From Berkiella sp964594635 (lineage in GTDB: Bacteria > Pseudomonadota > Gammaproteobacteria > Berkiellales > Berkiellaceae): DNA of 64,000 bases. Shown piece after piece: positions 52,670 to 61,451 of the stretch. The notes under the pieces are model-generated. The model did no database searches. It saw nothing but the letters and a program-made list of their open reading frames with translations, and was not told the origin of the DNA. The DNA is taken from the NCBI GenBank assembly GCA_964594635.1, contig CAZQMV010000005.1:124001-188000 (forward strand), read 5' to 3'. Positions within the stretch are counted from its first letter, which is position 1. Each line of letters starts with the position of its first letter. A program made the position numbers and the translations under genes.

Positions 52670-52735
52670 TCCTGCAATCTCCTTAACGTAAATAACAATG
52701 ATTCTTTAATTTAACTGTCTAATTCAACAGGGGGA

Positions 52736-52762
52736 TTGGCACTCCCTCTTAGCGAGTGCTCA
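52736..52762 (-). promoter_or_regulatory. CIRCE-like operator upstream of groES
   Basis: TTGGCACTC - 9 bases - GAGTGCTCA matches the HrcA operator (TTAGCACTC-N9-GAGTGCTAA) with two differences and exact spacing. It lies immediately downstream of the predicted promoter, the classic position for HrcA repression. Confidence 0.75.
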
Positions 52763-52789
52763 TGATAAGCCAGCTGGCGACAGAGTCAA
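52762..52789 (-). promoter_or_regulatory. Predicted groESL promoter
   Basis: On the minus strand TTGACT (52789-52784) and TATCAT (52767-52762) are 16 bp apart and point to groES. It looks like a sigma-70 promoter; I see no good sigma-32 consensus. Confidence 0.55.
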
Positions 52790-52887
52790 GCCTAAAAGTG
52801 CCTATACTTGTAAGTGGGGCCATGTACTCTGACATTCAACCCCACCGGTGATAAATATTTAAAAAACCAGCATTTTTGAGGCAAAGC

Positions 52888-54477
52888 ATGCCAACCCTGC
52901 AACCCCAATTTGCCAAAGAACTGCTAAAAACAGTTATTCAACTGAGCAATTCTCTTGAACAAGATGCAGGCCTTGATTGGCAAAAAGCCTTTCTCTCTTT
53001 AGAAGAAGCTGCCACGGGCTTCCAAGAACCCCCTGTTTTGGCTTTAGTCAGCAAAATTCGAGATCGGTTAACGCCTTATTTTGACCAACATAACAGTAAG
53101 ATCATTCCAGCGAATACAATCACGGACTGCCAAGCTTATATTCAAAAACTAGAAGAAGTCATTGCCATTCATGTGATGGATCCACATTTGGGGGATACCA
53201 GTGAAGCGACTATTGTCAAACCCTGCTTGCTGATCGGCTTAAAAGATAAGCAATTAACGGAAGAAATTATTCACCAAGTTAATTATTTTGGATATGCATC
53301 CCTTGCCTTTGAATCACTCACTCATATCATCGATCATATCAAGACACATACCGAAGCAGGGTATGGCGCTTTGTTACTGGATACGCAATATTGTGAACCA
53401 GCCGATCTGGATAGACTGAAAATACTCTCTGAGAAAATCCCCATCATTTTTATTTCTCGTCATCATGATGTGGGTACGCGATTGTTTGCGGTCAAAGCGG
53501 GAGGCCGCGGGTTTTTAGTACGGCCCTTAGAATTTACTAATTTAATTGAAAAAATAGATCAATTAACAACACCAACTAGTGAGAAAATACCTTATCGGAT
53601 CCTCATTGTTGAAGACTCTCGCACCCAAGCACATCAGATCAACCAACATTTAGAAGATGCGGGTATGATCACTGAAATACTGATTGATCCACTCAAAATA
53701 AATGAAGCATTGATTGAATTTCAACCGGATCTCATTTTACTTGATCTTTATATGCCAACGTGTTCAGGCACCGATTTAGCCAAAGTCATTCGCCAGCAAG
53801 ATATGTTTGTGGGAATACCGATTGTCTATTTATCTGCAGAGGAAGATCTCAATAAGCAACTAACCGCCATCCGAGGTGGTGGGGATGATTTTTTAACCAA
53901 ACCCATTGTCTCTCAGTATTTAATTGATGCAGTGGCAGCCAAAGCACAGCGCTCTCGCACCTTGCGCGCTGAAATGATTATGGATAGTTTAACGGAAACG
54001 CTGAATCACACGCGTATCTTAGAACAATTGGAATTAGAAATTGCCAGAGCAAAGCGCAATAAAACGCCCTTGAGTTTTGCCATGATTGATATTGATCATT
54101 TTAAAACGATTAATGATAGCCATGGACACCCTGTCGGTGATCGCGTTATTAAAGGGCTAGCACGGTTACTTAAACAAAGGTTACGTAAATCAGACAGTAT
54201 TGGACGTTATGGTGGCGAGGAATTTGCAATCATTTTACCGCAAACCGAACCGGATTCTTTTTTAGCAAAACTAGATGAGATCCGTCGTAGTTTCTCTAAA
54301 CTGCTCCATCGCAGCTCTGATCCTTTAATTGAATTTTCAGCAACCTTCAGTGCAGGTCTTGCCAAACTCGATGGAAACATTAATACGGTGGATGAAATTG
54401 TACAAGCAGCTGATAAAGCCCTTTATGAAGCCAAGGCCAAAGGACGTAATTGCATCATATATACCCCTCACTCATGA
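52888..54477 (+). CDS. Diguanylate cyclase with two receiver domains
   Basis: 529 residues in four parts: an N-terminal helical region (1-110), a receiver-like domain (about 110-225) with LLLDTQ, a second receiver (about 233-350) with LIVEDSRTQ, LILLDLYMPTCSG and LTKP, and a GGDEF domain with GRYGGEEFAI. The RKSD five residues before GGEEF is an inhibitory I-site. It should make cyclic di-GMP under phosphorylation control. The likely kinase is not in the window. PleD has the same architecture. Confidence 0.88.
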   Translation: MPTLQPQFAKELLKTVIQLSNSLEQDAGLDWQKAFLSLEEAATGFQEPPVLALVSKIRDRLTPYFDQHNSKIIPANTITDCQAYIQKLEEVIAIHVMDPHLGDTSEATIVKPCLLIGLKDKQLTEEIIHQVNYFGYASLAFESLTHIIDHIKTHTEAGYGALLLDTQYCEPADLDRLKILSEKIPIIFISRHHDVGTRLFAVKAGGRGFLVRPLEFTNLIEKIDQLTTPTSEKIPYRILIVEDSRTQAHQINQHLEDAGMITEILIDPLKINEALIEFQPDLILLDLYMPTCSGTDLAKVIRQQDMFVGIPIVYLSAEEDLNKQLTAIRGGGDDFLTKPIVSQYLIDAVAAKAQRSRTLRAEMIMDSLTETLNHTRILEQLELEIARAKRNKTPLSFAMIDIDHFKTINDSHGHPVGDRVIKGLARLLKQRLRKSDSIGRYGGEEFAIILPQTEPDSFLAKLDEIRRSFSKLLHRSSDPLIEFSATFSAGLAKLDGNINTVDEIVQAADKALYEAKAKGRNCIIYTPHS

Positions 54478-54486
54478 ATTTTTGTC

Positions 54487-54828
54487 CTACTCTTCTTCAC
54501 GAATTGGTCCGCCAAGTACACTGTCCATCCAATTAATATATTTACGATTACCATACTTAATTGGGGTCACTAAAAATTCGGGCGTTTGGTAAGGATGAAT
54601 GGCAAGAATGGCCTCTTCTAAGTCAGCCAGCTTGTCTTTTCTGGTTTTAATCACCATCAAAGTCTCGGTTCCTTCCATTAATTTGCCTTCCCAAGAATAA
54701 ATTGAGGTAATATCAGGTATGATATTAGTACAGGCAGCAAGGCCGGCCGTTGTTAATTCTTGTGCAAGTTGCACTGCGGTGACCTGGTTAGGACAAGTAC
54801 AGTAGACCATACAATAGGCAGTATCCAT
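54487..54828 (-). CDS. cutA: Divalent-cation tolerance protein CutA
   Basis: 113-residue trimeric protein of the CutA1 family: VYCTCPNQVTAVQLAQ, GLAACTNIIPDITSIYSWEGK, and HPYQTPEFLVTPI. Linked historically to copper tolerance, though the true role is unclear. In many genomes it lies next to dsbD, as here (divergent). Cys in CTCP and AACT are conserved. Confidence 0.92.
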   Translation of the reverse strand: MDTAYCMVYCTCPNQVTAVQLAQELTTAGLAACTNIIPDITSIYSWEGKLMEGTETLMVIKTRKDKLADLEEAILAIHPYQTPEFLVTPIKYGNRKYINWMDSVLGGPIREEE

Positions 54829-54876
54829 TTATTTGCCTCGACTGTTTTAAACGTGCACATCAATAGGTGAAGAATA

Positions 54877-56712
54877 ATGCTGGATAAGAGAAAGTACAAC
54901 TTTATCGTTATCGTGCTAATGCTATTGATTTCTACAACCAATATCCAAGCACAGATAAACCAATCCCCTCATTCCACTTTGCCCTTTCCTAAGGTATTGG
55001 CAAGTGATCAAGCCTTTATGCTGAATGTGGCATTTCAAAATAGCTTAGTTAAATTTCAATGGCAGATAGCGCCTGGCTGCTATCTTTATAAAGATCGCTT
55101 ACATGTCTTCCTTGTACAAAAAGATCTGAGCAAAGTCTCTTTGATGGCTCATACCAAATTACCTGACGCTTTGCGTATTGATGATCCTTCCTTTGGACCC
55201 GAGTTTATTTATAAAGATCAGCTTACCCTGCCGATTTCATTATCCGACTATGTCAAAGAACAGAGCAACCTTAAGCTACAAGTTCAATATCAAGGCTGTG
55301 CAGAGTCTGGGTTTTGTTACCCCCCTGTCACAAAATGGTTTGAAGCAACCATTGCAAATAACCAGATCCAAACACTGACTCCGCTACCTGGAGCGCCGCA
55401 ACTTGCCAGCACCCCTACAAAAGTTGAATCCCCTAAACCCTCTAAAGGACTCATGTCACTGGAAGGTAAAAGCAATTTTTCAATTATCCTCAGCTTTTAT
55501 ATCGTGGGGATTTTGCTCACTTTTACGCCTTGTGTATTACCGATGATACCGATTTTATTTGGCGTCATTGTGGGTGAAAGCCACCTTAATACGCGTAAAG
55601 CGTTTTGGCTCTCGCTGGTGTATGTCTTAAGTATGTCATTCACTTACGCATTAGCCGGTATTGTGTTTGCAACACTCGGAAAAAATTTGCAGGCACTCTT
55701 TCAAAAGCCAATTGCAGTCTTCTCATTTGCTGCCTTATTTTTCTATCTTGCTTTGGTGCAGCTTGGTGTGACGCGTTTTCATTTCCCACAACGTTTTCAA
55801 GACATGCTAACCAAGCTGCACCATAAACAAACGAGTGGTTCTTATATCAGCGCAGCGGTGATGGGCATTCTAGCAACGTTGATTGCTTCACCTTGTGTCA
55901 GCGCTCCTTTGTTAGGTGCTCTAGGTTACATTTCTCAAAGTGGCAATATTGTATTAGGCGGTAGTGCCTTATTAGCGATGGGCTTAGGGATGGGGACGCT
56001 TTTACTGGTCGTTGGCACCTTAGAGGGTAAATTACTCCCGAAAAAAGGGCCATGGATGCATGCCGTTAATCAAATTTTTGCCATTATGATGTTTGGCATT
56101 GGGGTTTGGTTGTTAGACAGAATCATCCCACATTCGATCACGTTGGCCCTATGGGGTGTCATATTGATTTTTGCGGCCTACTGCATGGGCACTTTTCGCA
56201 AGCAATCAGGCTATGCCGGACGTGCCGGTTTTGCCTTAGTTATCTATGCATTTGTTCTTTTTTGGGGTACTTGGCATGGGGAAGAAGATCCCATGAAACC
56301 GCTACTCACCGGATTTTGGGGTGATACTGAGAAACAAAGCTCATTATTTGCAACGATTGATTCTGAGCAAGCCCTTACACCTATCTTAGAAGCCGCCAAA
56401 CAGCAGCAGCGCCCTTTGATGCTGGTCTTTTCTGCGGAATGGTGTACTGCCTGCAAGCATCTGGAACACAAAGTTTTTACCGATGCTTCGGTTCAAGAAT
56501 CTTTAAGTCATTTAACTCTTATTAGAGCAGATATGTCCCCCTATAACGAAACAAATCAAAACCTGTTACAAAAATTTGCTTTAGTAGGGCCTCCCGCCAT
56601 ATTATTCTTTGATAAAAATGGTAGAGAACTAACAAGTTACCGTATTATCGGTGAAGTATCGCCAAAAGAATTTTTAACCCACCTGAATCAGGTTAAAAAG
56701 GACTCAAACTGA
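54877..56712 (+). CDS. dsbD: Thiol:disulfide interchange protein DsbD
   Basis: Carries electrons from cytoplasmic thioredoxin to periplasmic partners. Signal peptide, N-terminal immunoglobulin-like domain with Cys pair in YQGCAESGFCYPP, eight membrane helices with Cys in FTPCVLPMIP and ASPCVSAPLLG, and C-terminal thioredoxin domain with FSAEWCTACKHLE. 611 residues. Together with CutA it forms a common envelope redox/metal pair. A possible hairpin follows. Confidence 0.95.
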   Translation: MLDKRKYNFIVIVLMLLISTTNIQAQINQSPHSTLPFPKVLASDQAFMLNVAFQNSLVKFQWQIAPGCYLYKDRLHVFLVQKDLSKVSLMAHTKLPDALRIDDPSFGPEFIYKDQLTLPISLSDYVKEQSNLKLQVQYQGCAESGFCYPPVTKWFEATIANNQIQTLTPLPGAPQLASTPTKVESPKPSKGLMSLEGKSNFSIILSFYIVGILLTFTPCVLPMIPILFGVIVGESHLNTRKAFWLSLVYVLSMSFTYALAGIVFATLGKNLQALFQKPIAVFSFAALFFYLALVQLGVTRFHFPQRFQDMLTKLHHKQTSGSYISAAVMGILATLIASPCVSAPLLGALGYISQSGNIVLGGSALLAMGLGMGTLLLVVGTLEGKLLPKKGPWMHAVNQIFAIMMFGIGVWLLDRIIPHSITLALWGVILIFAAYCMGTFRKQSGYAGRAGFALVIYAFVLFWGTWHGEEDPMKPLLTGFWGDTEKQSSLFATIDSEQALTPILEAAKQQQRPLMLVFSAEWCTACKHLEHKVFTDASVQESLSHLTLIRADMSPYNETNQNLLQKFALVGPPAILFFDKNGRELTSYRIIGEVSPKEFLTHLNQVKKDSN

Positions 56713-56725
56713 AAATATGTTAAAA

Positions 56726-56762
56726 TGCAGGAAATGGTAGCTAAATGTTGCCATTTTCTGCA
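56726..56762. terminator. Hairpin after dsbD
   Basis: TGCAGGAAATGG and CCATTTTCTGCA pair with one G-T position around a 13-base loop. No clear T run follows. The remaining bases to 56967, upstream of aroQ, show no gene. Confidence 0.45.
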
Positions 56763-56967
56763 AACATGTCTTGAACGTGCAGAACCTTAAAAACCAGCCT
56801 TGCAACTTCCTTCACAAATTGAAAATGCACGAAAAGTAGCGATAATGCTGATATCTTCCAGTAATTCATCGACATTTGTTGCTAACTTCGGCGATCGTGC
56901 ATATTAAACATGGACAAGCTTCTCCATTTAGGCCACAATAGGCCCAGTTACCTATTAGGCAATTCAC

Positions 56968-57390
56968 ATGGCTAAATTATTAATCATTCATGGACCCAAT
57001 TTAAATATGCTCGGGACAAGAGAGCCAGATCTTTATGGCGCACTCTCCCTTGATGAGATTAATAAGCTGATCAGCAAACATGCCAAAAAACATTCTGTAG
57101 AATGCTTTCAGTCAAACGCAGAACACGAAATTGTCGAAAAAATTCAAAAAAATAAAGCAGATTTCTTGATAATCAATCCAGGGGCCTTTACGCACACCAG
57201 CATTGCCATACGCGACGCTTTGTTAGCAGTGAATACCCCTTTTATTGAAGTACACCTGTCCAATATTTATGCCAGAGAAAGTTTTAGACACTTAAGTTAC
57301 CTTTCGGATATTGCAACCGGCGTTGTCAGTGGTCTTGGCCATTTGGGCTATCTTGCAGCCATAGATGCTGCCATCGCACAACTTTCTTAA
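56968..57390 (+). CDS. aroQ: Type II 3-dehydroquinate dehydratase AroQ
   Basis: Third step of the shikimate pathway. 140 residues with IIHGPNLNMLGTREPDLYG (catalytic Tyr), ECFQSNAEHEIV, INPGAFTHTS and FIEVHLSNIYARESFRH. Ahead of accB-accC, the standard gammaproteobacterial arrangement. Confidence 0.97.
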   Translation: MAKLLIIHGPNLNMLGTREPDLYGALSLDEINKLISKHAKKHSVECFQSNAEHEIVEKIQKNKADFLIINPGAFTHTSIAIRDALLAVNTPFIEVHLSNIYARESFRHLSYLSDIATGVVSGLGHLGYLAAIDAAIAQLS

Positions 57391-57421
57391 TTTTTAGCCA
57401 TACAGTGATATAGAGTGATTT

Positions 57422-57895
57422 ATGGATATTCGTAAAGTTAAAAAATTGATTGAGCTCCTTGAAGAATCAGGGATCAATGAAATAGAGATCCGCGAAGGAG
57501 AAGAATCCGTTCGCATTAGCAGAAAACAAGAAAGTGCCGCACCACAATATGTGGTTGCTCAATCACCAAATATGAGCGCAATGAATTCAAACGCCGCCCC
57601 GGCCAGTGCGCCTTCTTTAGAAGCAGAAGCACCTCTTCCTGAAAAAAATGCAATACCCGAAGGTCATGTCATGACCTCACCGATGGTCGGCACCATGTAT
57701 CGTGCTCCTTCTCCAACTCAACCTCCTTTTGTTGAAATCGGATCACAAGTCAAAATAGGTGACACACTTTGCATCGTTGAGGCAATGAAAATGCTTAATC
57801 AGATTGAAGCAGACGCCACAGGCACCATCGTTGCTATTTTAGTTGAAAATGGTCAGCCAGTAGAATTTGGCCAACCGTTATTCGTGATTAAATAA
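57422..57895 (+). CDS. accB: Acetyl-CoA carboxylase biotin carboxyl carrier protein AccB
   Basis: 157 residues: N-terminal dimerisation region, a Pro/Ala-rich linker (about 50-80) and the biotinyl domain with the biotinylated Lys in IVEAMKMLNQIEA. Starts MDIRKVKKLIELLEESG as in the family. It feeds malonyl-CoA synthesis with AccC encoded 8 bp downstream. Confidence 0.97.
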   Translation: MDIRKVKKLIELLEESGINEIEIREGEESVRISRKQESAAPQYVVAQSPNMSAMNSNAAPASAPSLEAEAPLPEKNAIPEGHVMTSPMVGTMYRAPSPTQPPFVEIGSQVKIGDTLCIVEAMKMLNQIEADATGTIVAILVENGQPVEFGQPLFVIK

Positions 57896-57903
57896 GAGAT
57901 CCC

Positions 57904-59250
57904 ATGTTAGATAAGGTTGTTATTGCTAATCGTGGCGAAATTGCACTGCGTATTCTGCGTGCTTGTCATGAATTAGGGATTAAAACAGTTGCGTTATATT
58001 CCACCGTCGATAGAGATCTGCTGCCAGTGCGGTTATCTGACGAAGCTATTTGTATCGGTCCTGCACCTTCACCTCTCAGTTATTTAAATATTCCAGCCAT
58101 TATTAGTGCAGCTGAAATCACTGATTCGGTTGCGATTCACCCAGGATACGGTTTTTTAGCTGAAAATGCCGATTTTGCCGAACGAGTTGAGCAAAGCGGT
58201 TTTATTTTTATTGGTCCAAGACCTGAAACAATCCGGTTAATGGGAAATAAAGTCTCGGCAATCAAAGCCATGAAAGAAGCTGGCGTTCCTTGTGTACCAG
58301 GCTCTGATGGCCCACTAGACGATGATGATAAACGTAATTTAAAAATTGCACGTGAAATTGGCTATCCCGTTATTATTAAAGCCGCTGGCGGCGGCGGCGG
58401 CCGAGGTATGCGAGTTGTGCAAAGTGAAGCAGCGTTGCTGAATGCCATTTCGTTAACCCAAACTGAAGCGGGCAATGCGTTTGGCAATAGCAGCGTTTAC
58501 ATGGAAAAATACCTTGAAAAGCCTCGTCACATTGAAATTCAAGTATTAGCTGATGGTCAAGGTAATGCCGTACACTTAGGCGAAAGAGACTGCTCAATGC
58601 AACGTCGCCATCAAAAAGTGCTAGAAGAAGCGCCTGCTCCTTTTATCACTGAAGAGCAACGCAAAGAAATCGGTAAACGATGCGTAGATGCTTGTTTGAG
58701 AATTGGTTATCGTGGGGCCGGTACTTTTGAATTTTTATTTCAAGACGGCGAGTTTTATTTCATTGAGATGAATACCCGCGTACAAGTTGAACACCCTGTC
58801 ACAGAAATGATCACCGGTATCGACATCGTTAAAGAGCAATTAAAAATCGCTGCGGGTGAAAAGCTATCAGTGAAACAAGAAGATATTCGTATCCAAGGCC
58901 ACGCAATTGAATGCCGTATTAACGCTGAAGATCCGAAAACCTTTATCCCTTGTCCTGGTAAAATTACATGGTTTCATGCGCCTGGTGGCCCTGGTGTGCG
59001 TATTGACTCTCATGTTTATAGTTCTTACACCGTACCTCCTAACTACGATTCTTTAATTGCTAAACTCATCACCTACGGCAAAGACCGACATGAGGCGATG
59101 CGTCGTATGCGAAATGCGTTAAGTGAAATCGTTGTTGAAGGGATCAAAACCAATATTCCACTGCATCAAGATCTGGTTCGTGATACACACTTTATGAATG
59201 GTGGCACCACGATTCACTATCTTGAAAATAAAATGAAGGACGTCACCTAG
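57904..59250 (+). CDS. accC: Acetyl-CoA carboxylase biotin carboxylase AccC
   Basis: ATP-grasp enzyme that carboxylates biotin on AccB. 448 residues with MLDKVVIANRGEIALRILRA, the glycine-rich loop KAAGGGGGRGMRVV, EAPAPFIT, and FIEMNTRVQVEHPVTE. Its TAG stop shares a base with the prmA GTG start. Confidence 0.98.
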   Translation: MLDKVVIANRGEIALRILRACHELGIKTVALYSTVDRDLLPVRLSDEAICIGPAPSPLSYLNIPAIISAAEITDSVAIHPGYGFLAENADFAERVEQSGFIFIGPRPETIRLMGNKVSAIKAMKEAGVPCVPGSDGPLDDDDKRNLKIAREIGYPVIIKAAGGGGGRGMRVVQSEAALLNAISLTQTEAGNAFGNSSVYMEKYLEKPRHIEIQVLADGQGNAVHLGERDCSMQRRHQKVLEEAPAPFITEEQRKEIGKRCVDACLRIGYRGAGTFEFLFQDGEFYFIEMNTRVQVEHPVTEMITGIDIVKEQLKIAAGEKLSVKQEDIRIQGHAIECRINAEDPKTFIPCPGKITWFHAPGGPGVRIDSHVYSSYTVPPNYDSLIAKLITYGKDRHEAMRRMRNALSEIVVEGIKTNIPLHQDLVRDTHFMNGGTTIHYLENKMKDVT

Positions 59251-60131
59251 TGTCCTATATTGAAGTTTCTTTTCAGGTTCCTGAAAAAATCACAAGTGCT
59301 TGCAGCGAACTGTTAGAAAAACAAGGCGCACTAGCCGTTTCCTATTTTGATGGTGCAAATGAGCCTTTGCTTGAACCCAAGCCTGGCACAACGCCGTTAT
59401 GGAATAACGTTAAAGTGGTGGGTTTGTTTGAGCCGCAAACATGCTTGCAGACTCTACGCAAAACGTTATTTGATTTTTTACCTGATATCTCTTTGCAAGT
59501 GACGACGTTGCCCGATCAAGAATGGTCACGCGTTTGGCTGGAACATTTTAAACCCATGCATTTTGGTCATGGCTTTTGGGTAGCGCCTCACGAGCACCCC
59601 GATGTTGCTTCCTTGGAAAAAGAAGGTATTGTTTTAAAATTGGATCCAGGTCTTGCTTTTGGCACAGGCACACATCCAACGACAGCGCTTTGTTTAGAAT
59701 GGTTAAGTAGTCACCGGCCAAAAGATCAACACGTCATCGATTATGGCTGTGGCTCAGGCATTTTAGGCATTGGCGCACTCTTGTTGGGAGCCGTGCATGT
59801 TGATGCAATTGATTACGATCCTCAAGCACTAACAAGCACTAAAGACAACGCGCTGCGTAACCTATGCTCCCCACAGATTGACGTGTTTAACCCAGATGAC
59901 TATGTGGGCAAACCTGCTAAAACAGTTCTTGCCAACATTTTAGCGGAACCTCTGATTGAATTAGCACCTCGTTTACGGGAACTCACTGAAATGGGAGGAC
60001 ACCTTGTTCTCTCTGGTTTACTAACTAACCAAGCTGAAAGAGTTCAAGCTGCATATCAACCTTGGTTTTCATTTGATCCGGTTAAAAGCGCTGAAGAATG
60101 GGCTTTATTAGTCGGCGTTAGAGTCGCTTAA
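59250..60131 (+). CDS. prmA: Ribosomal protein L11 methyltransferase PrmA
   Basis: Methylates ribosomal protein L11. 293 residues with the N-terminal recognition domain and methyltransferase motif I VIDYGCGSGILGIGALLLGA, preceded by DPGLAFGTGTHPTTALCLEW. GTG start (TAGTG) coupled to accC. Cotranscription with accBC is common in gammaproteobacteria. Confidence 0.97.
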   Translation: MSYIEVSFQVPEKITSACSELLEKQGALAVSYFDGANEPLLEPKPGTTPLWNNVKVVGLFEPQTCLQTLRKTLFDFLPDISLQVTTLPDQEWSRVWLEHFKPMHFGHGFWVAPHEHPDVASLEKEGIVLKLDPGLAFGTGTHPTTALCLEWLSSHRPKDQHVIDYGCGSGILGIGALLLGAVHVDAIDYDPQALTSTKDNALRNLCSPQIDVFNPDDYVGKPAKTVLANILAEPLIELAPRLRELTEMGGHLVLSGLLTNQAERVQAAYQPWFSFDPVKSAEEWALLVGVRVA

Positions 60132-60192
60132 GCACTGTTTTATCCAAGCTAAATCGGTATAATTCTCGCTCGTCAGCAAAAGAGTAATACGT

Positions 60193-61203
60193 ATGTCACC
60201 GCCCGTTAAGGAAGTTAAGAAACTCGCCCCTGTCAAAATTGGCCCACACCAAATCGATAATCCGATTGTGCTTGCCCCTATGGCTGGCGTGACAGACAGA
60301 CCCTTTCGGCAACTTTGTAAAAATTTAGGCGCAGGTCTTGCTGTTTCGGAAATGGTCGGTGCAAATTCATTATTGCATGGCAGTGAAAAAACCAAACGAC
60401 GCGCTAATCACGAAGGTGAAACCCGTCCTTGCTCGGTCCAAATTGTCGGTGCGGATCCGAATATGATGGCCGAAGCTGCCAGATACAATGAAGCCAATGG
60501 TGCAGAAATTATCGACATCAACATGGGGTGTCCTGCAAAAAAAGTGTGCAATACTCTTTCAGGCTCCGCGCTGCTAAGAGATGAACCCTTAGTGGCAAGA
60601 ATATTAAACGCAGTCGTCGGAGCTGTGAATATTCCCGTGACTTTAAAAATTCGCACAGGCTGGGATTCACACAGCCGCAACGGTGTGAATGTCGCAAAAA
60701 TGGCACAAGATTGCGGCATACAAGCATTAGCTGTGCATGGCCGTACTCGCTCTTGCATGTTTAATGGTGAAGCAGAGTATGAAACGATAGCTGACATTAA
60801 ACAAAATATTTCAATACCCGTCTTTGCCAATGGTGATATCAGTACGCCTGAAAAAGCAAAATGGGTTTTAGAGCAAACCGGCGCAGATGGCCTGATGATT
60901 GGACGTGCTGCACAGGGGCGTCCCTGGATTTTTAATGAAATTATTCATTTTCTACAATTTAATGAAATGCTAGAAGCACCCTCTATTACAACGGTGCATC
61001 ATTTAATGATCAATCATATGAAAAATTTATATGATTTTTATGGCGAAAAACGTGGCGTGCTCGTCGCTCGCAAGCATGTTTCCTGGTATAGCAAAGGCCA
61101 ACGTAATGGTTCTACCTTTCGACATGCTTTCAACCAACTCGAAACAGCAGAAGAGCAACTGAGTTCTGCTGAACACTTCTTTCAAAGCTTGATGGGATCT
61201 TGA
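60193..61203 (+). CDS. dusB: tRNA-dihydrouridine synthase DusB
   Basis: FMN enzyme reducing uridine in the D-loop of tRNA. 336 residues: PIVLAPMAGVTDRPFRQL, INMGCPAKKVCN (catalytic Cys), VTLKIRTGWD, HGRTR and ANGDISTPE. Classic dusB-fis pair: its stop lies 2 bp before the fis ATG. Confidence 0.97.
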   Translation: MSPPVKEVKKLAPVKIGPHQIDNPIVLAPMAGVTDRPFRQLCKNLGAGLAVSEMVGANSLLHGSEKTKRRANHEGETRPCSVQIVGADPNMMAEAARYNEANGAEIIDINMGCPAKKVCNTLSGSALLRDEPLVARILNAVVGAVNIPVTLKIRTGWDSHSRNGVNVAKMAQDCGIQALAVHGRTRSCMFNGEAEYETIADIKQNISIPVFANGDISTPEKAKWVLEQTGADGLMIGRAAQGRPWIFNEIIHFLQFNEMLEAPSITTVHHLMINHMKNLYDFYGEKRGVLVARKHVSWYSKGQRNGSTFRHAFNQLETAEEQLSSAEHFFQSLMGS

Positions 61204-61205
61204 CT

Positions 61206-61442
61206 ATGCAAAACAATAACCCTTTGCGAGAAATTGTTGCCAAGCTAATGGAAGAATATTTTTGTACCCTCGATGGTCAACCTGCCAAGCAGTTGTATGA
61301 TTTAGTGATCAAAGAAGTTGAATTGGGATTATTTAAATCAGTCTTACAGCATGCAGGCGGAAATCAAAGCAAAGCAGCAGAATGGCTAGGACTTGCAAGA
61401 GGTACGCTTCGCAAGCGTTTAGCAGAATACGGCCTAGAATAA
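61206..61442 (+). CDS. fis: DNA-binding protein Fis
   Basis: 78-residue nucleoid protein and regulator. The C-terminal helix-turn-helix GGNQSKAAEWLGLARGTLRKRLAEYGL is nearly complete; the N-terminal part is shorter than the 98 residues of E. coli Fis, as in Pseudomonas and Legionella relatives. Expressed with dusB. It and IHF (ihfB, 45208) could act on many promoters, including ones here. Confidence 0.94.
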   Translation: MQNNNPLREIVAKLMEEYFCTLDGQPAKQLYDLVIKEVELGLFKSVLQHAGGNQSKAAEWLGLARGTLRKRLAEYGLE

Positions 61443-61451
61443 TCAGAGGTA

